Assembly (NCBI GenBank): GCA_949128115.1
Contig: OX421968.1
Coordinates: 2,356,001-2,420,000 of the forward strand
Source: Anaspis maculata
Lineage: Eukaryota; Arthropoda; Insecta; Coleoptera; Scraptiidae
DNA: 64,000 bases
Reading direction: 5' to 3'
Shown: positions 10,778 through 21,469 of the stretch, in pieces
Position numbering within the stretch: the first letter of the stretch is position 1
Layout: the number at the start of each line of letters is the position of its first letter
Made by a program: the position numbers and the translations under genes
The notes under the pieces: model-generated
Databases searched by the model: none
Seen by the model: the letters and a program-made list of their open reading frames with translations, nothing else
What the model was told of the DNA's origin: nothing

Positions 10778-12449
10778 AAGTGGTCAACAAAATAAGTGTC
10801 ATAGTCGATATTTTCATCGTTTTTCAAAACCAGACAGCTTTGGATTTCTTCGATCGATTTTGGATCTGTTTGAACTGATCAATAGCACCATTCTTCAGCT
10901 GTCGGATACAAGTACTGTAGAATGTAAGAAAAGTCAAATAAAGTTTATACAGGGTGTCAAGTAAAACCGTGCAAAACTATTGATGATTTGTTTATGCCCC
11001 ATTTTGTCAAAAAAAAATTTTGGTCGACACCAGCACCTAGAATATGAACATTGATGTCTTCCCTCGAAATGGTTTTTGATTTGCACCCTTATTATGATTT
11101 TGGACAAAGTTGTGCCATTTTTTATTCAGTGTACGCTTATTGTAAAACTGCTATCAAATTTGAAGTTGAAATTAGAACTATCCCTTTTCAACGTTTTCCT
11201 CACTCACCCCCAAAAAAGCTACCCCCGCGGTCATTGCCTAACCATTGTGGACCGCAATGTTAGGGCTGGTACCAGAATCGGTACCTACGATACTGGAATA
11301 GCGTAATGTCTTGAAAGAGATAATCTTGTGTCAAGATCAAGGGATTGTTTCCCTAAATTGGAGAATTGATATCTCCAAAAGCAAAAAAGATTTCAAGAAA
11401 TTGCCGGAAATATGCATTTTGAGATTTCCGAAACGATCCAGACCATTTCGAGAGTTTTCTGTTGGTAATATCTTTCAGTTAGGTATTTTGAGAAACATTG
11501 TTTGAAATTGTAAAACTTATTTCCGTTGAAATTAAAAAAGTCGACAAAGAGTTTGTTTCTTATTTCTTTCCAGAGTAATGATAAATTCTCTTTTAGCTGA
11601 ATTTCATCACCGAAATCACATTCAGGAGAACAAAATCTTGAAAAATGATACCAAACACTTCTACAAAAGCGTCTCCATTCCTTGCTAAAGGGTTGCTGTG
11701 AAGCATATCCCCGACCTATATTAGGTATCAGCCTGTATGTTCTTGAAAAATATGCGTCAGTGTATGCAAAGGAACATGAAGCAAGAATTTCTTCTCAGAT
11801 TCTTTTTGTTCTCGAGATACCGATACATCAGTTTATGAAAACAACCCTTAAAAACAATCCTTTGACCTTAAAACGAAAATTATCTCTCACATGACACGGT
11901 ATTATACTGGCTTATTGTGATACCATTCCCAATATTCCGGCCCACATGGGTTAGACACTGCCCGCGGGGGTAATCTTTTTCAGGGGTGGGTGAGAAAAAC
12001 ATCCACAGGGGATGGTTTTTCAAGTGAAACTATCGATTGTTCAAAATTTGCTTTGATAATTAGACCAGTTTGAGAGGATATTTGCAATAAGGTGGACATT
12101 GAAGAAAAAATGGCACAACTTTGTCTAAAATCATAATAAGGGCGCAAATCAAAAACTGTTTCGAGGGAAGACGTCAATGTTCATATTGTAGGTGCTGGTA
12201 TCGACCAAAATTTTTTTTTTGACAAAATGGGGCATAAATAAATCTTCAATAGTTTTGCACGGTTTTACTTGACACCCTGTATAAACTTTATTTTACTTTT
12301 CTTCCATTCTACAGCACTTGTATCCGATAGATGAAGAATGGTGTTATTGATCAGTTCAAACAGATCCAAAATCGACCAAAGGAATCCAAAGCTGTTCGGT
12401 TTTGAAAACCGATGAAAATATCGACTATGACACTTATTTTGTTGACCAG
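10778..12449. mobile_element. Outer palindromic arms (TGGTCAACAAAATAAG family)
   Basis: Arms 10,781-10,947 and 12,282-12,447 are inverted copies beginning TGGTCAACAAAATAAGTGTC. Both run inward to the TA that borders the inner CAGGGTG element and stop there. The ends and flanking TATA resemble Tc1-type termini, but no transposase is present. The outer arms alone would make a 340-bp hairpin MITE. Confidence 0.7.
10950..12279. mobile_element. Fold-back CAGGGTGTCAAGTAAAAC element on the axis of the outer palindrome
   Basis: CAGGGTGTCAAGTAAAACCG at the left is mirrored by CGGTTTTACTTGACACCCTG at the right, with TA on each side. Arms run several hundred bases, with matching blocks such as ACCCCCGCGGTCATTG against CTGCCCGCGGGGGT, and centre near 11,615. 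No protein is encoded. Confidence 0.75.
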
Positions 12450-12582
12450 TATAGTAATAACCCGTCTGGTGGGAAAGGGGGCAACTAGAGGAAGGGGAAA
12501 GGGGAAGGGACCACCCACCATTTATGGTATTATGTGCCGTGCGCTGTAAGAAATAGTACGACGTAATAAAATTATTCTCTTT

Positions 12583-12825
12583 GGCCCGTATTCATATCCC
12601 ACTTTTAAGCTAAAAGCGCTTTTAGTGCGATGCGCATTTAGGGACATTTCTCATATTTCAGTGTTCAAAAATACATTATTGCGATTGGGAGCGATTGTAT
12701 GTACTTAATTGCAATTAATTTGCGAGTTGATTTGTATTTTTGAACACTAAAATATGAGAAATGCCCCTAAATGCGCATCGCACTAAAAGCGCTTTTAGCT
12801 TAAAAGTGGGATATGAATACGGGCC
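12583..12825. mobile_element. 243-bp MITE, GGCCCGTATTCATATCCC ends
   Basis: Near-perfect 70-bp inverted repeats begin GGCCCGTATTCATATCCCAC and include CTAAAAGCGCTTTTAG. The flanks are TTT and TTA. The GGCC start and 3-bp T-rich target suggest PIF/Harbinger type; this is inferred from the ends only. Confidence 0.75.
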
Positions 12826-13189
12826 TTAGAATCGGGACGAATTCCAGCATTCGTCCTCACCCTCACGGACTTGAAAATGTTTGTAGGAGTGAATTTGATG
12901 TGTTTTGTAAGCAAAAAAAAGTAATAATAATATTAGAATAAAGGTCTTTTATTTATTGGAAAAAACTAATTGAGGAGCGAAGTCTTGCTAAGCTATTCTA
13001 CTAAACCCCTCTACAAAAAAGAAAAAAACATAAAGAACAAAAAAACCAGTAAAGTTATTCAAGTGCACATTGAATCAAATTGGATCAATTGAACATTCTA
13101 ACAGAAAGAAAATTCAAAATAAACTACATGATGAATAAATCCAAATAACATAAGAATATGAAATGTAAGTAACTAATATAAATAATAAC

Positions 13190-13420
13190 ATACAACAGTT
13201 ACGAGCTCCATACCGGAGGCTTGGGCTCGGGATCATGGCATCCAACACTCTGGGTGTCAGACTTTTCAACAGGTTGCCTGAAAGCATAACTAAGCTCACT
13301 ACAAAAAAACAGTTTAAAAGAAAAATTAAAGACCTTCTACTTAAAGAATCTCTATATAGCCTGGAGGACTTCTCCTCGCAAACGTTTCAATGTGTATAAT
13401 GTTTTTAAAGATATCTTATT
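13190..13420 (+). mobile_element. LINE 3' fragment (reverse transcriptase C-terminus)
   Basis: Plus-strand frame from about 13,199 reads LRAPYRRLGLGIMASNTLGV then RLFNRLPESITKLTTKKQFK, KDLLLKESLYSLEDF and a stop. The pattern xxRLFNxLPxxIxxLxxxxxFKxxxxxLLxxxxYSLxxF is the usual tail of non-LTR retrotransposon ORF2 proteins, beyond the catalytic domain. Upstream the frame is closed by stops, so the copy is truncated and dead. It runs into the (TTTA)n tract at 13,425. Confidence 0.65.
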
Positions 13421-13424
13421 TCCT

Positions 13425-13451
13425 TATTTATTTATTTATTTATTTATTTAT
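13425..13451. repeat. (TTTA)n microsatellite
   Basis: About seven TTTA units. It lies between two LINE fragments pointing towards each other and may be the 3' tail of either. Confidence 0.9.
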
Positions 13452-13924
13452 GTATATATTTTGACATATTACACACATGGACAAGCAATATCGAGAGCAA
13501 TATTAAACGTGATATGAATATTAAATTAAGCATAATAACACAAACGTCGGCATCTTGGCCACAAACTGCACAAACAGTAAATCAAATCAAATAATCAAGA
13601 AAGAAGAAAGAAACTCAACAGATGGGCACGCAGAAGGATATACAGCCAACATAAAACACAGCAAAAGAAATGCAAAGGTCACTGTCAACCAGGCCAATTG
13701 AAAACAAATCTAAAGAGATGTGTCTTGAAAGAGGCAATGGAAGGGAGAAGCCAGAAGGCCAGACAGAACTTAGGGGGGATGATGTTGTACAGCTTCACCG
13801 AATTATAAGTGAAGGATCGTTGAAATAATGAAGTACGATGGTGAGGCAATGTCAGTCTATTGTAGAATCTTACATTAGATAAAAAAATAAAAAGTCGGTC
13901 AAAGGTAATGAGGTCTATCTTCAT
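13452..13924 (-). mobile_element. LINE 3' fragment, minus strand
   Basis: The minus frame at 13,685-13,924 contains RLTLPHHRTSLFQRSFTYNS then VKLYNIIP and a stop after FNWPG. The hRTs-fqrSF-x-vklyNxiP pattern is the C-terminal tail of non-LTR retrotransposon ORF2. Its 3' part (13,452-13,684) is non-coding and ends at the TTTA tract. The upstream side joins a different dispersed repeat at about 13,880, so the copy is 5'-truncated. Confidence 0.6.
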
Positions 13925-14200
13925 GTATTTGGTTAAAATTCATGGAAAAAATCTTTGTTCAAACGGGGCTTGGTTGAATGCATCAGAATTTTGGTTTTAC
14001 ATACCACCCTGTATGAACTTTATTTGAAGACTCCTGAGCTTCATGTCTGTAGGATGGATTGCCAAAAGATAAGACCAACGGACACCGCAAACCAATAAAA
14101 CATCGTCCGTGACCAAAAAAAAACTTATGTCTTTTTGAAAAAGGGCAAATTTTTTGAGTGTGACACATTGAGTGTTGCGCAGTTTATTTGAGGGACTGAC
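13880..14200. repeat. Half of a CAGGGTG composite, copy A
   Basis: Matches 48,070-48,365 along about 300 bp (AAAGTCGGTC, AATCTTTGTTCAAA, CATACCACCCTGTATGAACT, TTTGAAAAAGGGC). It contains a right end CCACCCTG-TA followed by what looks like an outer arm; no left half was found in either copy. Confidence 0.65.
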
Positions 14201-15019
14201 CGTTAGTTCCACAAAAAAGATGATCAGCGATCAAGGCTGATTGCAGATTATCTGATTTTTTTCTGCTGAATGCTAGGCGATTCCCCACAAAAAATGCCTG
14301 AAATCTGTACTAGACCCATCATCTTTCCATTATTGACAGATAAACCAGCATTTCTATTGATCAGTAGGCTACAAATTGACAACAAAAATCGCGAATCAAC
14401 TGATCTTGAATTATCTTTTTTGTGGAACCCAGGGTCAATGTACAGAGGGCTGACTTGAAGTTTTGGCTTCAACAGAAGACCCATAGGTTGGAGATCGATC
14501 AACATTGAGAAAACTTATCACCAAAAGCCTGGAACACTACTTTTTTCCGTTTTCTCTGTAATTAGAGGAGATGGGGGTAAACTTGAAAAATCGTTCCGAG
14601 ACACAGATATACCAGTTCCCCAGAACAGGTTAGAAAAAATTTGAAAATTTTTTCCGTCGATTGGGAGGGATCCAAACTTTCACAATTTTGCAGTACCTCA
14701 GTGTAACACCCTGTATAAATGATAACAAAATATTATACCAAAAATGGAATGTAGCATCTCATAGCACAATAAAAGAGCTATTCAAGGAATAAAAAAGTTT
14801 TGGAATTAGTCAACCTCCTTTGAAGCTACGACATTTTGAATTCGACTGAAATTTTTGGGTGTCCCATTTCAATTGGTGCGCAGTTTAGTTGAAACAGGTT
14901 TTCAACGTTTTCCAATAATATGTAGGTGGCAACTTGTTTTTCAATAAAACGAGTTCTGGAACTCAGTCCCTCATTTATAAAAATATTCACTTATCATTAT
15001 GATACAGAGTTGACGGCAC
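14201..15019. other. Repeat-derived stretch without gene
   Basis: Contains an inverted pair GTTCCACAAAAAAGAT (14,209) against ATCTTTTTTGTGGAAC (14,435), so a 240-bp fold-back is likely. A lone right end ACACCCTGTATAAATG lies at 14,707. No coding signal. Confidence 0.45.
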
Positions 15020-15210
15020 CCAGAGGGATCTGTGGGTGGGGCTGAACAGAAAAACCAAAATCGTTTCGGACGAGTCCGTGTGTTGAAATATGGAAGCAAC
15101 ACCGTCAGCTGGAGTGCTGGACTATTACCAAGCCACAGACGAACCCACTACAAATCTAGGTGCGCTAAACTCAGTTCGCGCAGTTAGGCTCCGCCCACAG
15201 GTCCCTCTGG
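15020..15210. mobile_element. 191-bp MITE, CCAGAGGGA ends
   Basis: The left end CCAGAGGGATCTGTGGGTGG is mirrored by CCGCCCACAGGTCCCTCTGG at the right. The interior is GC-richer than the surroundings. Superfamily not assigned. Confidence 0.65.
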
Positions 15211-15539
15211 TATTCCGAGTACTCTACCTATAGGTATACCTATTAATGTAATGTTTTATGTAATACATATTGGTTCCTACTTTCCAGGGAAACATCTAGC
15301 ACTTCTGGCAGCATCTTTGTGCTTTTCAAGATGGAGGAAAGAAGAGATGGACGATGCAGAGCAAGTGAGTGACATCATTAGCTATAAGGATTAGTTCAAA
15401 TGGGAAAGAAGAACAGTAAACCAAGCAGCTGAGGAATGCTGTGCCATGAGCCTACTAAGCCTGTACCTTTGTCTCTGAGCTGCATTGCTGGATTTACCTA
15501 GGTACCTCTTACTCTTACACGATGTTATAATTTAAATTT

Positions 15540-15770
15540 TTGGTCAACACTGGATCAGTGATCTCGCTTAAAACACCGGGAAGTGATTCCTCTCAAAAAA
15601 AAATTGTCGAAAAGAGCAACATTTGTCTAGAGTGCTTCCAAATGGAGTTACAGACCATTATTGAAGATTGAAGGTACAAAATAAAACAAAGTATTCGATT
15701 TTTTGCCTAAGAACTGTTGAAGATAGAACTTTAAATTTGAAAGCAAGGCAAGCCAACTTCAAGGCAATAA
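15540..15770. repeat. Diverged fragment of the 33.3-kb CAGGGTGTTTCAGTG family
   Basis: The order of words (AAACACC, GTGATTCCTC, CAAAAAAAAATTGTCGAAAAG, GGAGTTACAG, TTTTTTGCCTAAGAACTGTTGA) follows 33,340-33,510. A right end of the same family is at 17,385-17,410. Heavily mutated. Confidence 0.5.
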
Positions 15771-15939
15771 ACAGTATTTATTGATTTATTTATTTATTAA
15801 AGCTAATTTAATTAAATAATAATATTTCAACAAATTCAACCAGTCTAGGCATAGTTGGAAGGAGTTGGGTAAGGCTAAACTGCTGAAAAATAATAAGTTA
15901 TGACACGTCCAGGGTTTTTCATTTTTACTCGCGAACGGT

Positions 15940-17055
15940 GCATCTTAGGAGAGAAATGCAGAAGGCATAAAATTTCAAGCTTGAAATAAACTGCTGGACA
16001 ACGAAGTTGTCAGTATCGGAAAAATGGTCCGACTTTGGAGGTCAATATCTCTCGATTGCCGGTTGCGATTTCCATTTTGTTTGTTGCGTTAACTAGCTTT
16101 ATCTTTCCTTAACCCATCCTATAATAGTGAATGTTGAGAAACTTCATGTACATTTTCTACAGGGTGATACGTAAAATGGTGCAAAATTGCAACGACTTCA
16201 TCGTACCCCCATTTTTCAAAAATATATTATTTTAATTTTCTAATACAAAAATTATGAAGTGTGGTGTCTTATCTCGAAACGGTTTCGAAATTTCCCGGAT
16301 TGGAAGTCGAGCATTGAAGATATAAATTTTTATGTTGAATGTTGCAGATTTACGAAACTCAGGCATAGTTCAAGCACAAAAAATATAACGTCCAGGGGGG
16401 GCTTTACTTCACTCGGACACTGAAGTTTCACATTGTTACCATGTTCAGGGGCTTAAATCTGCAAATAGAACATGTTCCATATCTAAAATTTTGGTGGAAT
16501 TCTTACGAAATCCAACGTACGAAAAACAGGCAGGGACAACCACTTGAAAAAGTGCCCCCTGCTTGGCCCTACACCAAATATTCGAGTTGTGTTGAGAGTG
16601 AAATTGTCCTGGACTATTGTACGAACAATCTTGCTCAATGTCAACATCCATTTATCAAAAGTGACTTAATTTCGCGTGCCAACAAGGCAAATCCGTAACA
16701 TTCAAAATAAAAATTTATATTTTCGATGTTAGACTTCCAATCCGGGTAATTCCAAAACCGTTTCGAGGTAAGACACCGAACTTCATAATTTTTGTATTAG
16801 AATACATAAAAAAAATCTCGACAAATGGGGGTACGATGAAGTCGTTGCAATTTCGCAACATTTCACGTATCACCCTGTAGAAATATTACATCAAGTTCCT
16901 CAACATCCACTTTCACAGGGTAGGTCACGGAAGCATTAGGCTAATTAACACATTAAACAAAACGGAAATCGCATCCGGCAATCGGAAGTTATTGGTCTTC
17001 AAAGTCGAACCATTTTTCCGATACCGACAACTTCGTTGTCCAGGAGTTTGGTCTA
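15940..17055. mobile_element. Composite fold-back, copy 1
   Basis: Outer arms of about 200 bp (words GACAACGAAGTTGTC, CGATTGCCGG, GAGAAACTTCATG) meet an inner element TA-CAGGGTGATACGTAAAATG at 16,160-16,877. Both arms stop at that TA. A second, truncated copy is at 18,415-19,530. No coding content. Confidence 0.7.
16160..16877. mobile_element. Inner CAGGGTGATACGTAAA element
   Basis: CAGGGTGATACGTAAAATGG at the left and its inverse CATTTCACGTATCACCCTG at the right are flanked by TA. Arms pair through CTCGAAACGG against CCGTTTCGAG. Confidence 0.7.
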
Positions 17056-17410
17056 TGGAAATGTGCTTTCAAAAATACGACCGAACCACCGATAATTTTA
17101 TCTTAACTCCCCTCAATTCCCTTCAACTCCGCCGCCACAGGTCAGATTTGTCTGAAATCCTGTCCGTACGTTTGCACTATGAAGAAATTTACTTGTACCA
17201 AGAAAAATGAAGTTCCTACATTGATTAGTTGTTGAGCAAACCATGAAAAACTCTGTTTCACTTCTTTTTTTTCTTTTATGATTTTTCTGGGTACGTAACT
17301 CTCTTAGGAAGCACTTTAGGAAGAAATGTTACTCTCACTTTTCGCCTTATTTTTCTGGAACGAATCACCACCCACATAAGTTTTATGCAAGGTCACCGAA
17401 ACACTCTGCA

Positions 17411-17760
17411 TAGGGTGATTCCGAGAGTGAGTCATAATTCGCGCACACGGACTCCAGAGCGTTTTGAAGGAGTGATCAGGGAGTTCCAAGAAACTAGTAA
17501 AACCTCAAATTTGCCCCTAAATTTCATCTTTACAATGGTAATTGCTAATAGGAAGTCCATCACACACAAAAAGACGTTTGTTATTAATTTCATGCGAACA
17601 AATTTTATATGTAGTCATACTTTTTTGTTTATTTCAATAGTGAAGCACGACGGAACACATAATAGGTAATGAATGGAGATGCTTTCATTTTCTGACTCCT
17701 CGATGACTCCTTTACAACGTAGGTACTGGAGCCCATGATCGCGGGTTACGAATCACCCTG
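17411..17760. mobile_element. Possible 350-bp element, GGGTGATTC ends
   Basis: TAGGGTGATTCCGAG at the left and ACGAATCACCCTG at the right form short inverted ends. Only about 10 bp are shared, so this pairing is weak. Confidence 0.35.
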
Positions 17761-18211
17761 TGAGTATAATAAAAGAATTATATCTCGTTCACTTTGTATT
17801 TTCAGTGGAATGACTTTTCGGAGCAAAAATGAAGTGACAAGCTGGGGTGGGGGGCTACGGCTACAAGCTGATGGCACCTGCAAAGTTTTGGAGCTACTAT
17901 CAGCTCGCTCGCTCGTTATTTGAAAATGCCGATTGGCGAGTCTGCGCTGTCTGTGCATTTCTGAAATTAGTGGCTCAAATTAACCCAAAAGCTTGGACAT
18001 TGCAAGGTCCGGCGTTGCGTACGAATTACAAGTGCGGCGTAAAGTGTTAATTTGGATGTTGTGAACAACAAACTCCATACAATCGTATATGCCAAATCTT
18101 CACGGTTAATTTGACTCACTAATTGTGATGTTAATTTGGAGGTTGTGAATGTAGCTTTACACAAAAGATATGAATTTTTTTATTGAATGGGTGGTCGTCA
18201 TTGAGCACATG

Positions 18212-18405
18212 TAGTAGTTTTCATGACAATTTTGTGTTTCAGTGGGCATGCGCAAGATTTGACAGTTCAGGTCGGCAAACACCAGGGGTATAGAGTGGGG
18301 AGAATGATTACAGAGCGTTGCGAGTCTGGCAAGCACGCGAAGGTCGAATTTTTGCCGACCGGCAAGGAACGTGAGCATGCGTTCTAGACCTGATGAAAAC
18401 TACTA
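18212..18405. mobile_element. 194-bp MITE, TAGTAGTTTTCATGA ends, copy A
   Basis: The ends TAGTAGTTTTCATGA and TGATGAAAACTACTA are inverted. The interior GTGGGCATGCGCAAGATTTG and TTTTTGCCGACCGGCAAGGA is shared with copy B at 46,728-46,928. A truncated composite starts about 10 bp to the right. Confidence 0.75.
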
Positions 18406-18414
18406 AAGACACCC

Positions 18415-19530
18415 CGATAATTTGGGGCCAGGCAGGGGGCACTTTTTGAAACGCTAGTCACTGTCTGTTTTTGGCACGTTGAATTTCATCCTCGATATCA
18501 TCAATATTTCAGATGTCGAAGATGTTTTTTGCAAGTCTAAACCCCTGAATATGGTTGAGCTTCATTTTCCGTGGAAGGGGGAGCCCCCTGGAAGTTATCT
18601 TGTTGTGCTTGTGCTATGCCTGGGCTTTACCCCTGATAGCGGTTTTCTGGTAAAACTGTGCTACAAAGATGATCAAAAATGTGTGTTGCTACAGAAACGC
18701 TTAAAAACCTATATTTATGCCATTGTTCATACTGACACGTCAAGTCACTCCAACAATAACGAGACCTGTGTTTTCAGCGTTACTGTAGCAACACACATTT
18801 TTGATCATCCTTGTAGGACGGTATCACCAGAAAAACGCAATCAGGGGTGAAACTCAGGCATAGCACAAGCACAACAAGTAAACTTCCAGGGGGCTCCCTC
18901 CTACACGGAAAATGAAGTTCTACCATATTCAGGCGTTTAGACTTGCAAAAAGCATGTTCCACATCTGAAATATTGATGAAATTCAACGTGCCACAAACAG
19001 ACAGTGACTAGCTTTTCAAAAAATGCCCCCTTCCTGGCCCCACATCAAATTTTCGGGTTGTTTTTAATTTCAAGTTATCCGGAACGGTTGTAGGAACAAT
19101 CGTGCTGAATGTCAACCACCCATTCATTGGAAGTGACTCAATCTCGCGAGAAAATAGGGCAAATCTGTTAATTCCATATAAAAATTCCTCGAAAAATTCA
19201 TATATCTTCTGTGTAAGATCTCCAATCTCGGAAATTCCGAAACCGTTTCGAGACAAGGCATCACACTTCATGATTTTCACTTTAGAATTTGATGATTTTT
19301 TTTGCAAATGGGGGTTCGATGAAGTTGTCGCATTTTTTCACCTTTTTTCATATCACCCTGTATAAATGTTACATGCAGTTTCTTGATATTCACAATTACA
19401 GGATCTGGTGAGGATAGATTGGGCTAGTAAGCGCAACAAACAGAATGGAAATCACTTCCGGCAATCGAAAATTATTGGTCGTCAAAGTCAAGCCATTTTT
19501 TTTATGGCGACAACTTCATTGTGGAACAGT
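18415..19530. mobile_element. Composite fold-back, copy 2, left-truncated
   Basis: A palindrome centred near 18,735 (for example GCAAGTCTAAAC against GTTTAGACTTGC) continues to a right end ATCACCCTG-TA at 19,353-19,363 and an outer arm to about 19,530 that matches 16,880-17,055. The left outer arm and left CAGGGTG end are missing. The 123-codon open frame at 18,479-18,850 crosses the palindrome centre and is not a gene. Confidence 0.65.
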
Positions 19531-20352
19531 TTGGAATAATGTATCATGGATTGATACATGGTTTGCGCAAGGCAATTTTTCTTTATGTTAAAGTTGAACA
19601 ACTTTCGGCATAGATTTGGTCTTCAGAAATGTAATGTACTTTCAATAACAGACGACAGAAGGATGTGTTATTATAAGCATGGGGCTGCAGTTATTAAGGA
19701 ATATGTTATTATAACCTACATGATAATTTATCACCGCTTTGAACGACAAATTTTGTGATCGAAATGATCATAATATGTATAAGGAGAGGATTATAAGCAT
19801 AAGCCTAACGAAAATTGCATCGCGTATGTTCTCTAGTATACCTACCTTTTATTCTACCTGACGTCATTGTGTAATTTTTGGCCGACAATTATGTCCAAGT
19901 ATAATTGATAATTACCTTGGGAGGTACGAAGTTTCCAGGGGAAAAAACAAAAACCAAGGCACCTGATAAAGGTAAAATACGTCAGTGGGTAAAATCAATG
20001 ATGATAATGTGTAACCCACGAGTTAAAAGTGAATGATGAGTTGAAGAACCTCCTATCGCCGACCTAATATATTGTTTGTTTATTTTTTAGAGAATGCCTC
20101 TGCCACTAGATCTATGCTCATCATTCTCAGAGAATTTCATGTCTTCATGCTACTGGAAGTTCATCTCTGTATCTGTAATCGCCTGCAAAAACGGTTCCTT
20201 TTTTTGTGAACTGACCACATGAACTTGTATGGAGTTGAAAACGAAGATCAGGACCAGATTGAAATATAAAATGACCTTTACAATATATGTGATATAATAT
20301 TATGTACCCTGAGTTCCTGAAAAGCTCAATCAACTTGAAGATTACATAATTA
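19531..20352. other. Stretch without recognised feature
   Basis: AT-rich sequence with short open frames only; no repeat or domain recognised. Confidence 0.4.
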
Positions 20353-20520
20353 GATACCTAGTTATTTTTTCAACTACGCTAATTTTACTCGAAAATTTAT
20401 TAATCATCAGCGCTGTTGAAATTTATACTCGAATTGAAACTTTTTGAAAATGCTGAGGCTCCAATTTTTTATTTATCAACTTAATAATATGATTATAATA
20501 TGATGTGCAATATAATTGTA

Positions 20521-20654
20521 CAGTTGGGAGCGAAATGATTCATTACGACCAATCTCTCATCAAAACTGGCATTCAAGAACGATCTAAGCAGCTAACATTT
20601 CTGAAATCCAGCCGACTTCCTACGGTGCCATATGAATTATTTCGCTCCCAACTG
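20521..20654. mobile_element. 134-bp Tc1-type MITE, CAGTTGGGAGCGAAAT ends
   Basis: CAGTTGGGAGCGAAATGATT is mirrored by ATTTCGCTCCCAACTG, with TA on both sides. Unit 2 of the surrounding tandem duplication has a single TA at the same place (GTATATTAGTACCTAC), so it is a clean TA insertion. Confidence 0.8.
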
Positions 20655-20709
20655 TACCTACTGTAATTTTACTGTCAAGTATGTGTGAAGTGAATTCTAA
20701 AAAATGAAT

Positions 20710-20839
20710 CCACCTTTCCCATGAGAGTTTCACGCATACCTGTGAACCCAGAACTAGCGGTCTGTAGTAGCCGTTTGTACTAGATGAAGTATGCGCTCAC
20801 TGGTATGCGCGCTTGTGATTTCTGTCAAAGGAAAGGTGG
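20710..20839. mobile_element. MITE with CCACCTTTCC ends, copy B
   Basis: CCACCTTTCC and GGAAAGGTGG are inverted, flanked by AAT and ATT. Shares the interior GGTCTGTAGTAGCCGT and ATGCGCGC with copy A at 5151. Unit 2 of the tandem duplication (TTTATTGTACTC) shows the empty site. Confidence 0.75.
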
Positions 20840-21360
20840 ATTGTACTTACTTTTGAACAGTGATCTATTCCTTATATGCCTTTTATATCTAGTTAATTTT
20901 TCAACCACGCTCACTCCACTCCAAAAATTTATTAATCAACAGCGCTGTTGAAATCTATTCTTGAATTGAAACTTTTTAAAAATGCTGAGGCTCCAATATT
21001 TGATGTATCAACTTTATAATATGATGTTCGGTATATTAGTACCTACAATAGTTTTACTGTTGAGTATGACATTGTGTGGAGTGTATTTTGAAAAATTTAT
21101 TGTACTCTTGAACAGTTGGTTCATTCGTTATATGCTGGCGATTTTGATTTCTTCAAAAATACGAGAATATATGAATGTATAAAATGAATGAATAAAATAA
21201 AAATTTAATATATACACAAACGCGGCAAACTCGACATGACTATGTCAAATTTTAAATCCAACAACGAGACTGGTGGCGCCCTCAGACGGCTAACTTTCAA
21301 ACTAATTGTTATGCACCTGCTCTATTACCGCACCCCTGATGGTAAATATAAGGTATGTTT

Positions 21361-21469
21361 CTTTGTCTTGCTCTAAGTTACTCTGGAGCGCTTAGAGCAG
21401 AAAATAGAGATGTCTGATTGGTCGTTCCTAGGCAACGTCTGCTCCTGAGTAAGTTAGAGCAGGACAAAG
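21361..21469. mobile_element. 109-bp MITE, CTTTGTCTTGCTCTAA ends
   Basis: CTTTGTCTTGCTCTAAGTTA is mirrored by TAAGTTAGAGCAGGACAAAG. No further copy in the window. Confidence 0.6.

Larger units (their letters stand above)
20353..21180. repeat. Old tandem duplication, two units
   Basis: Unit 1 (about 20,353-20,882) and unit 2 (about 20,883-21,180) share TTATTAATCA-CAGCGCTGTTGAAAT, GAATTGAAACTTTTT and AATGCTGAGGCTCCAAT. Unit 1 is longer only because two MITEs sit in it. The plus frame of 66 codons in unit 2 is interrupted in unit 1, so coding is not supported. Confidence 0.75.

Noticed and set aside
15058..15090. GTTTCGGACGAGTCCGTG on the plus strand, also hammerhead-like in complement
   Set aside because: The complement has stem II and GAAAC, but no CUGANGA precedes it; it lies inside a MITE arm.
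18479..18850. 123-codon plus frame
   Set aside because: It crosses the centre of a palindrome and is partly mirrored by a minus frame at 18,780-18,986, so it is repeat-derived.
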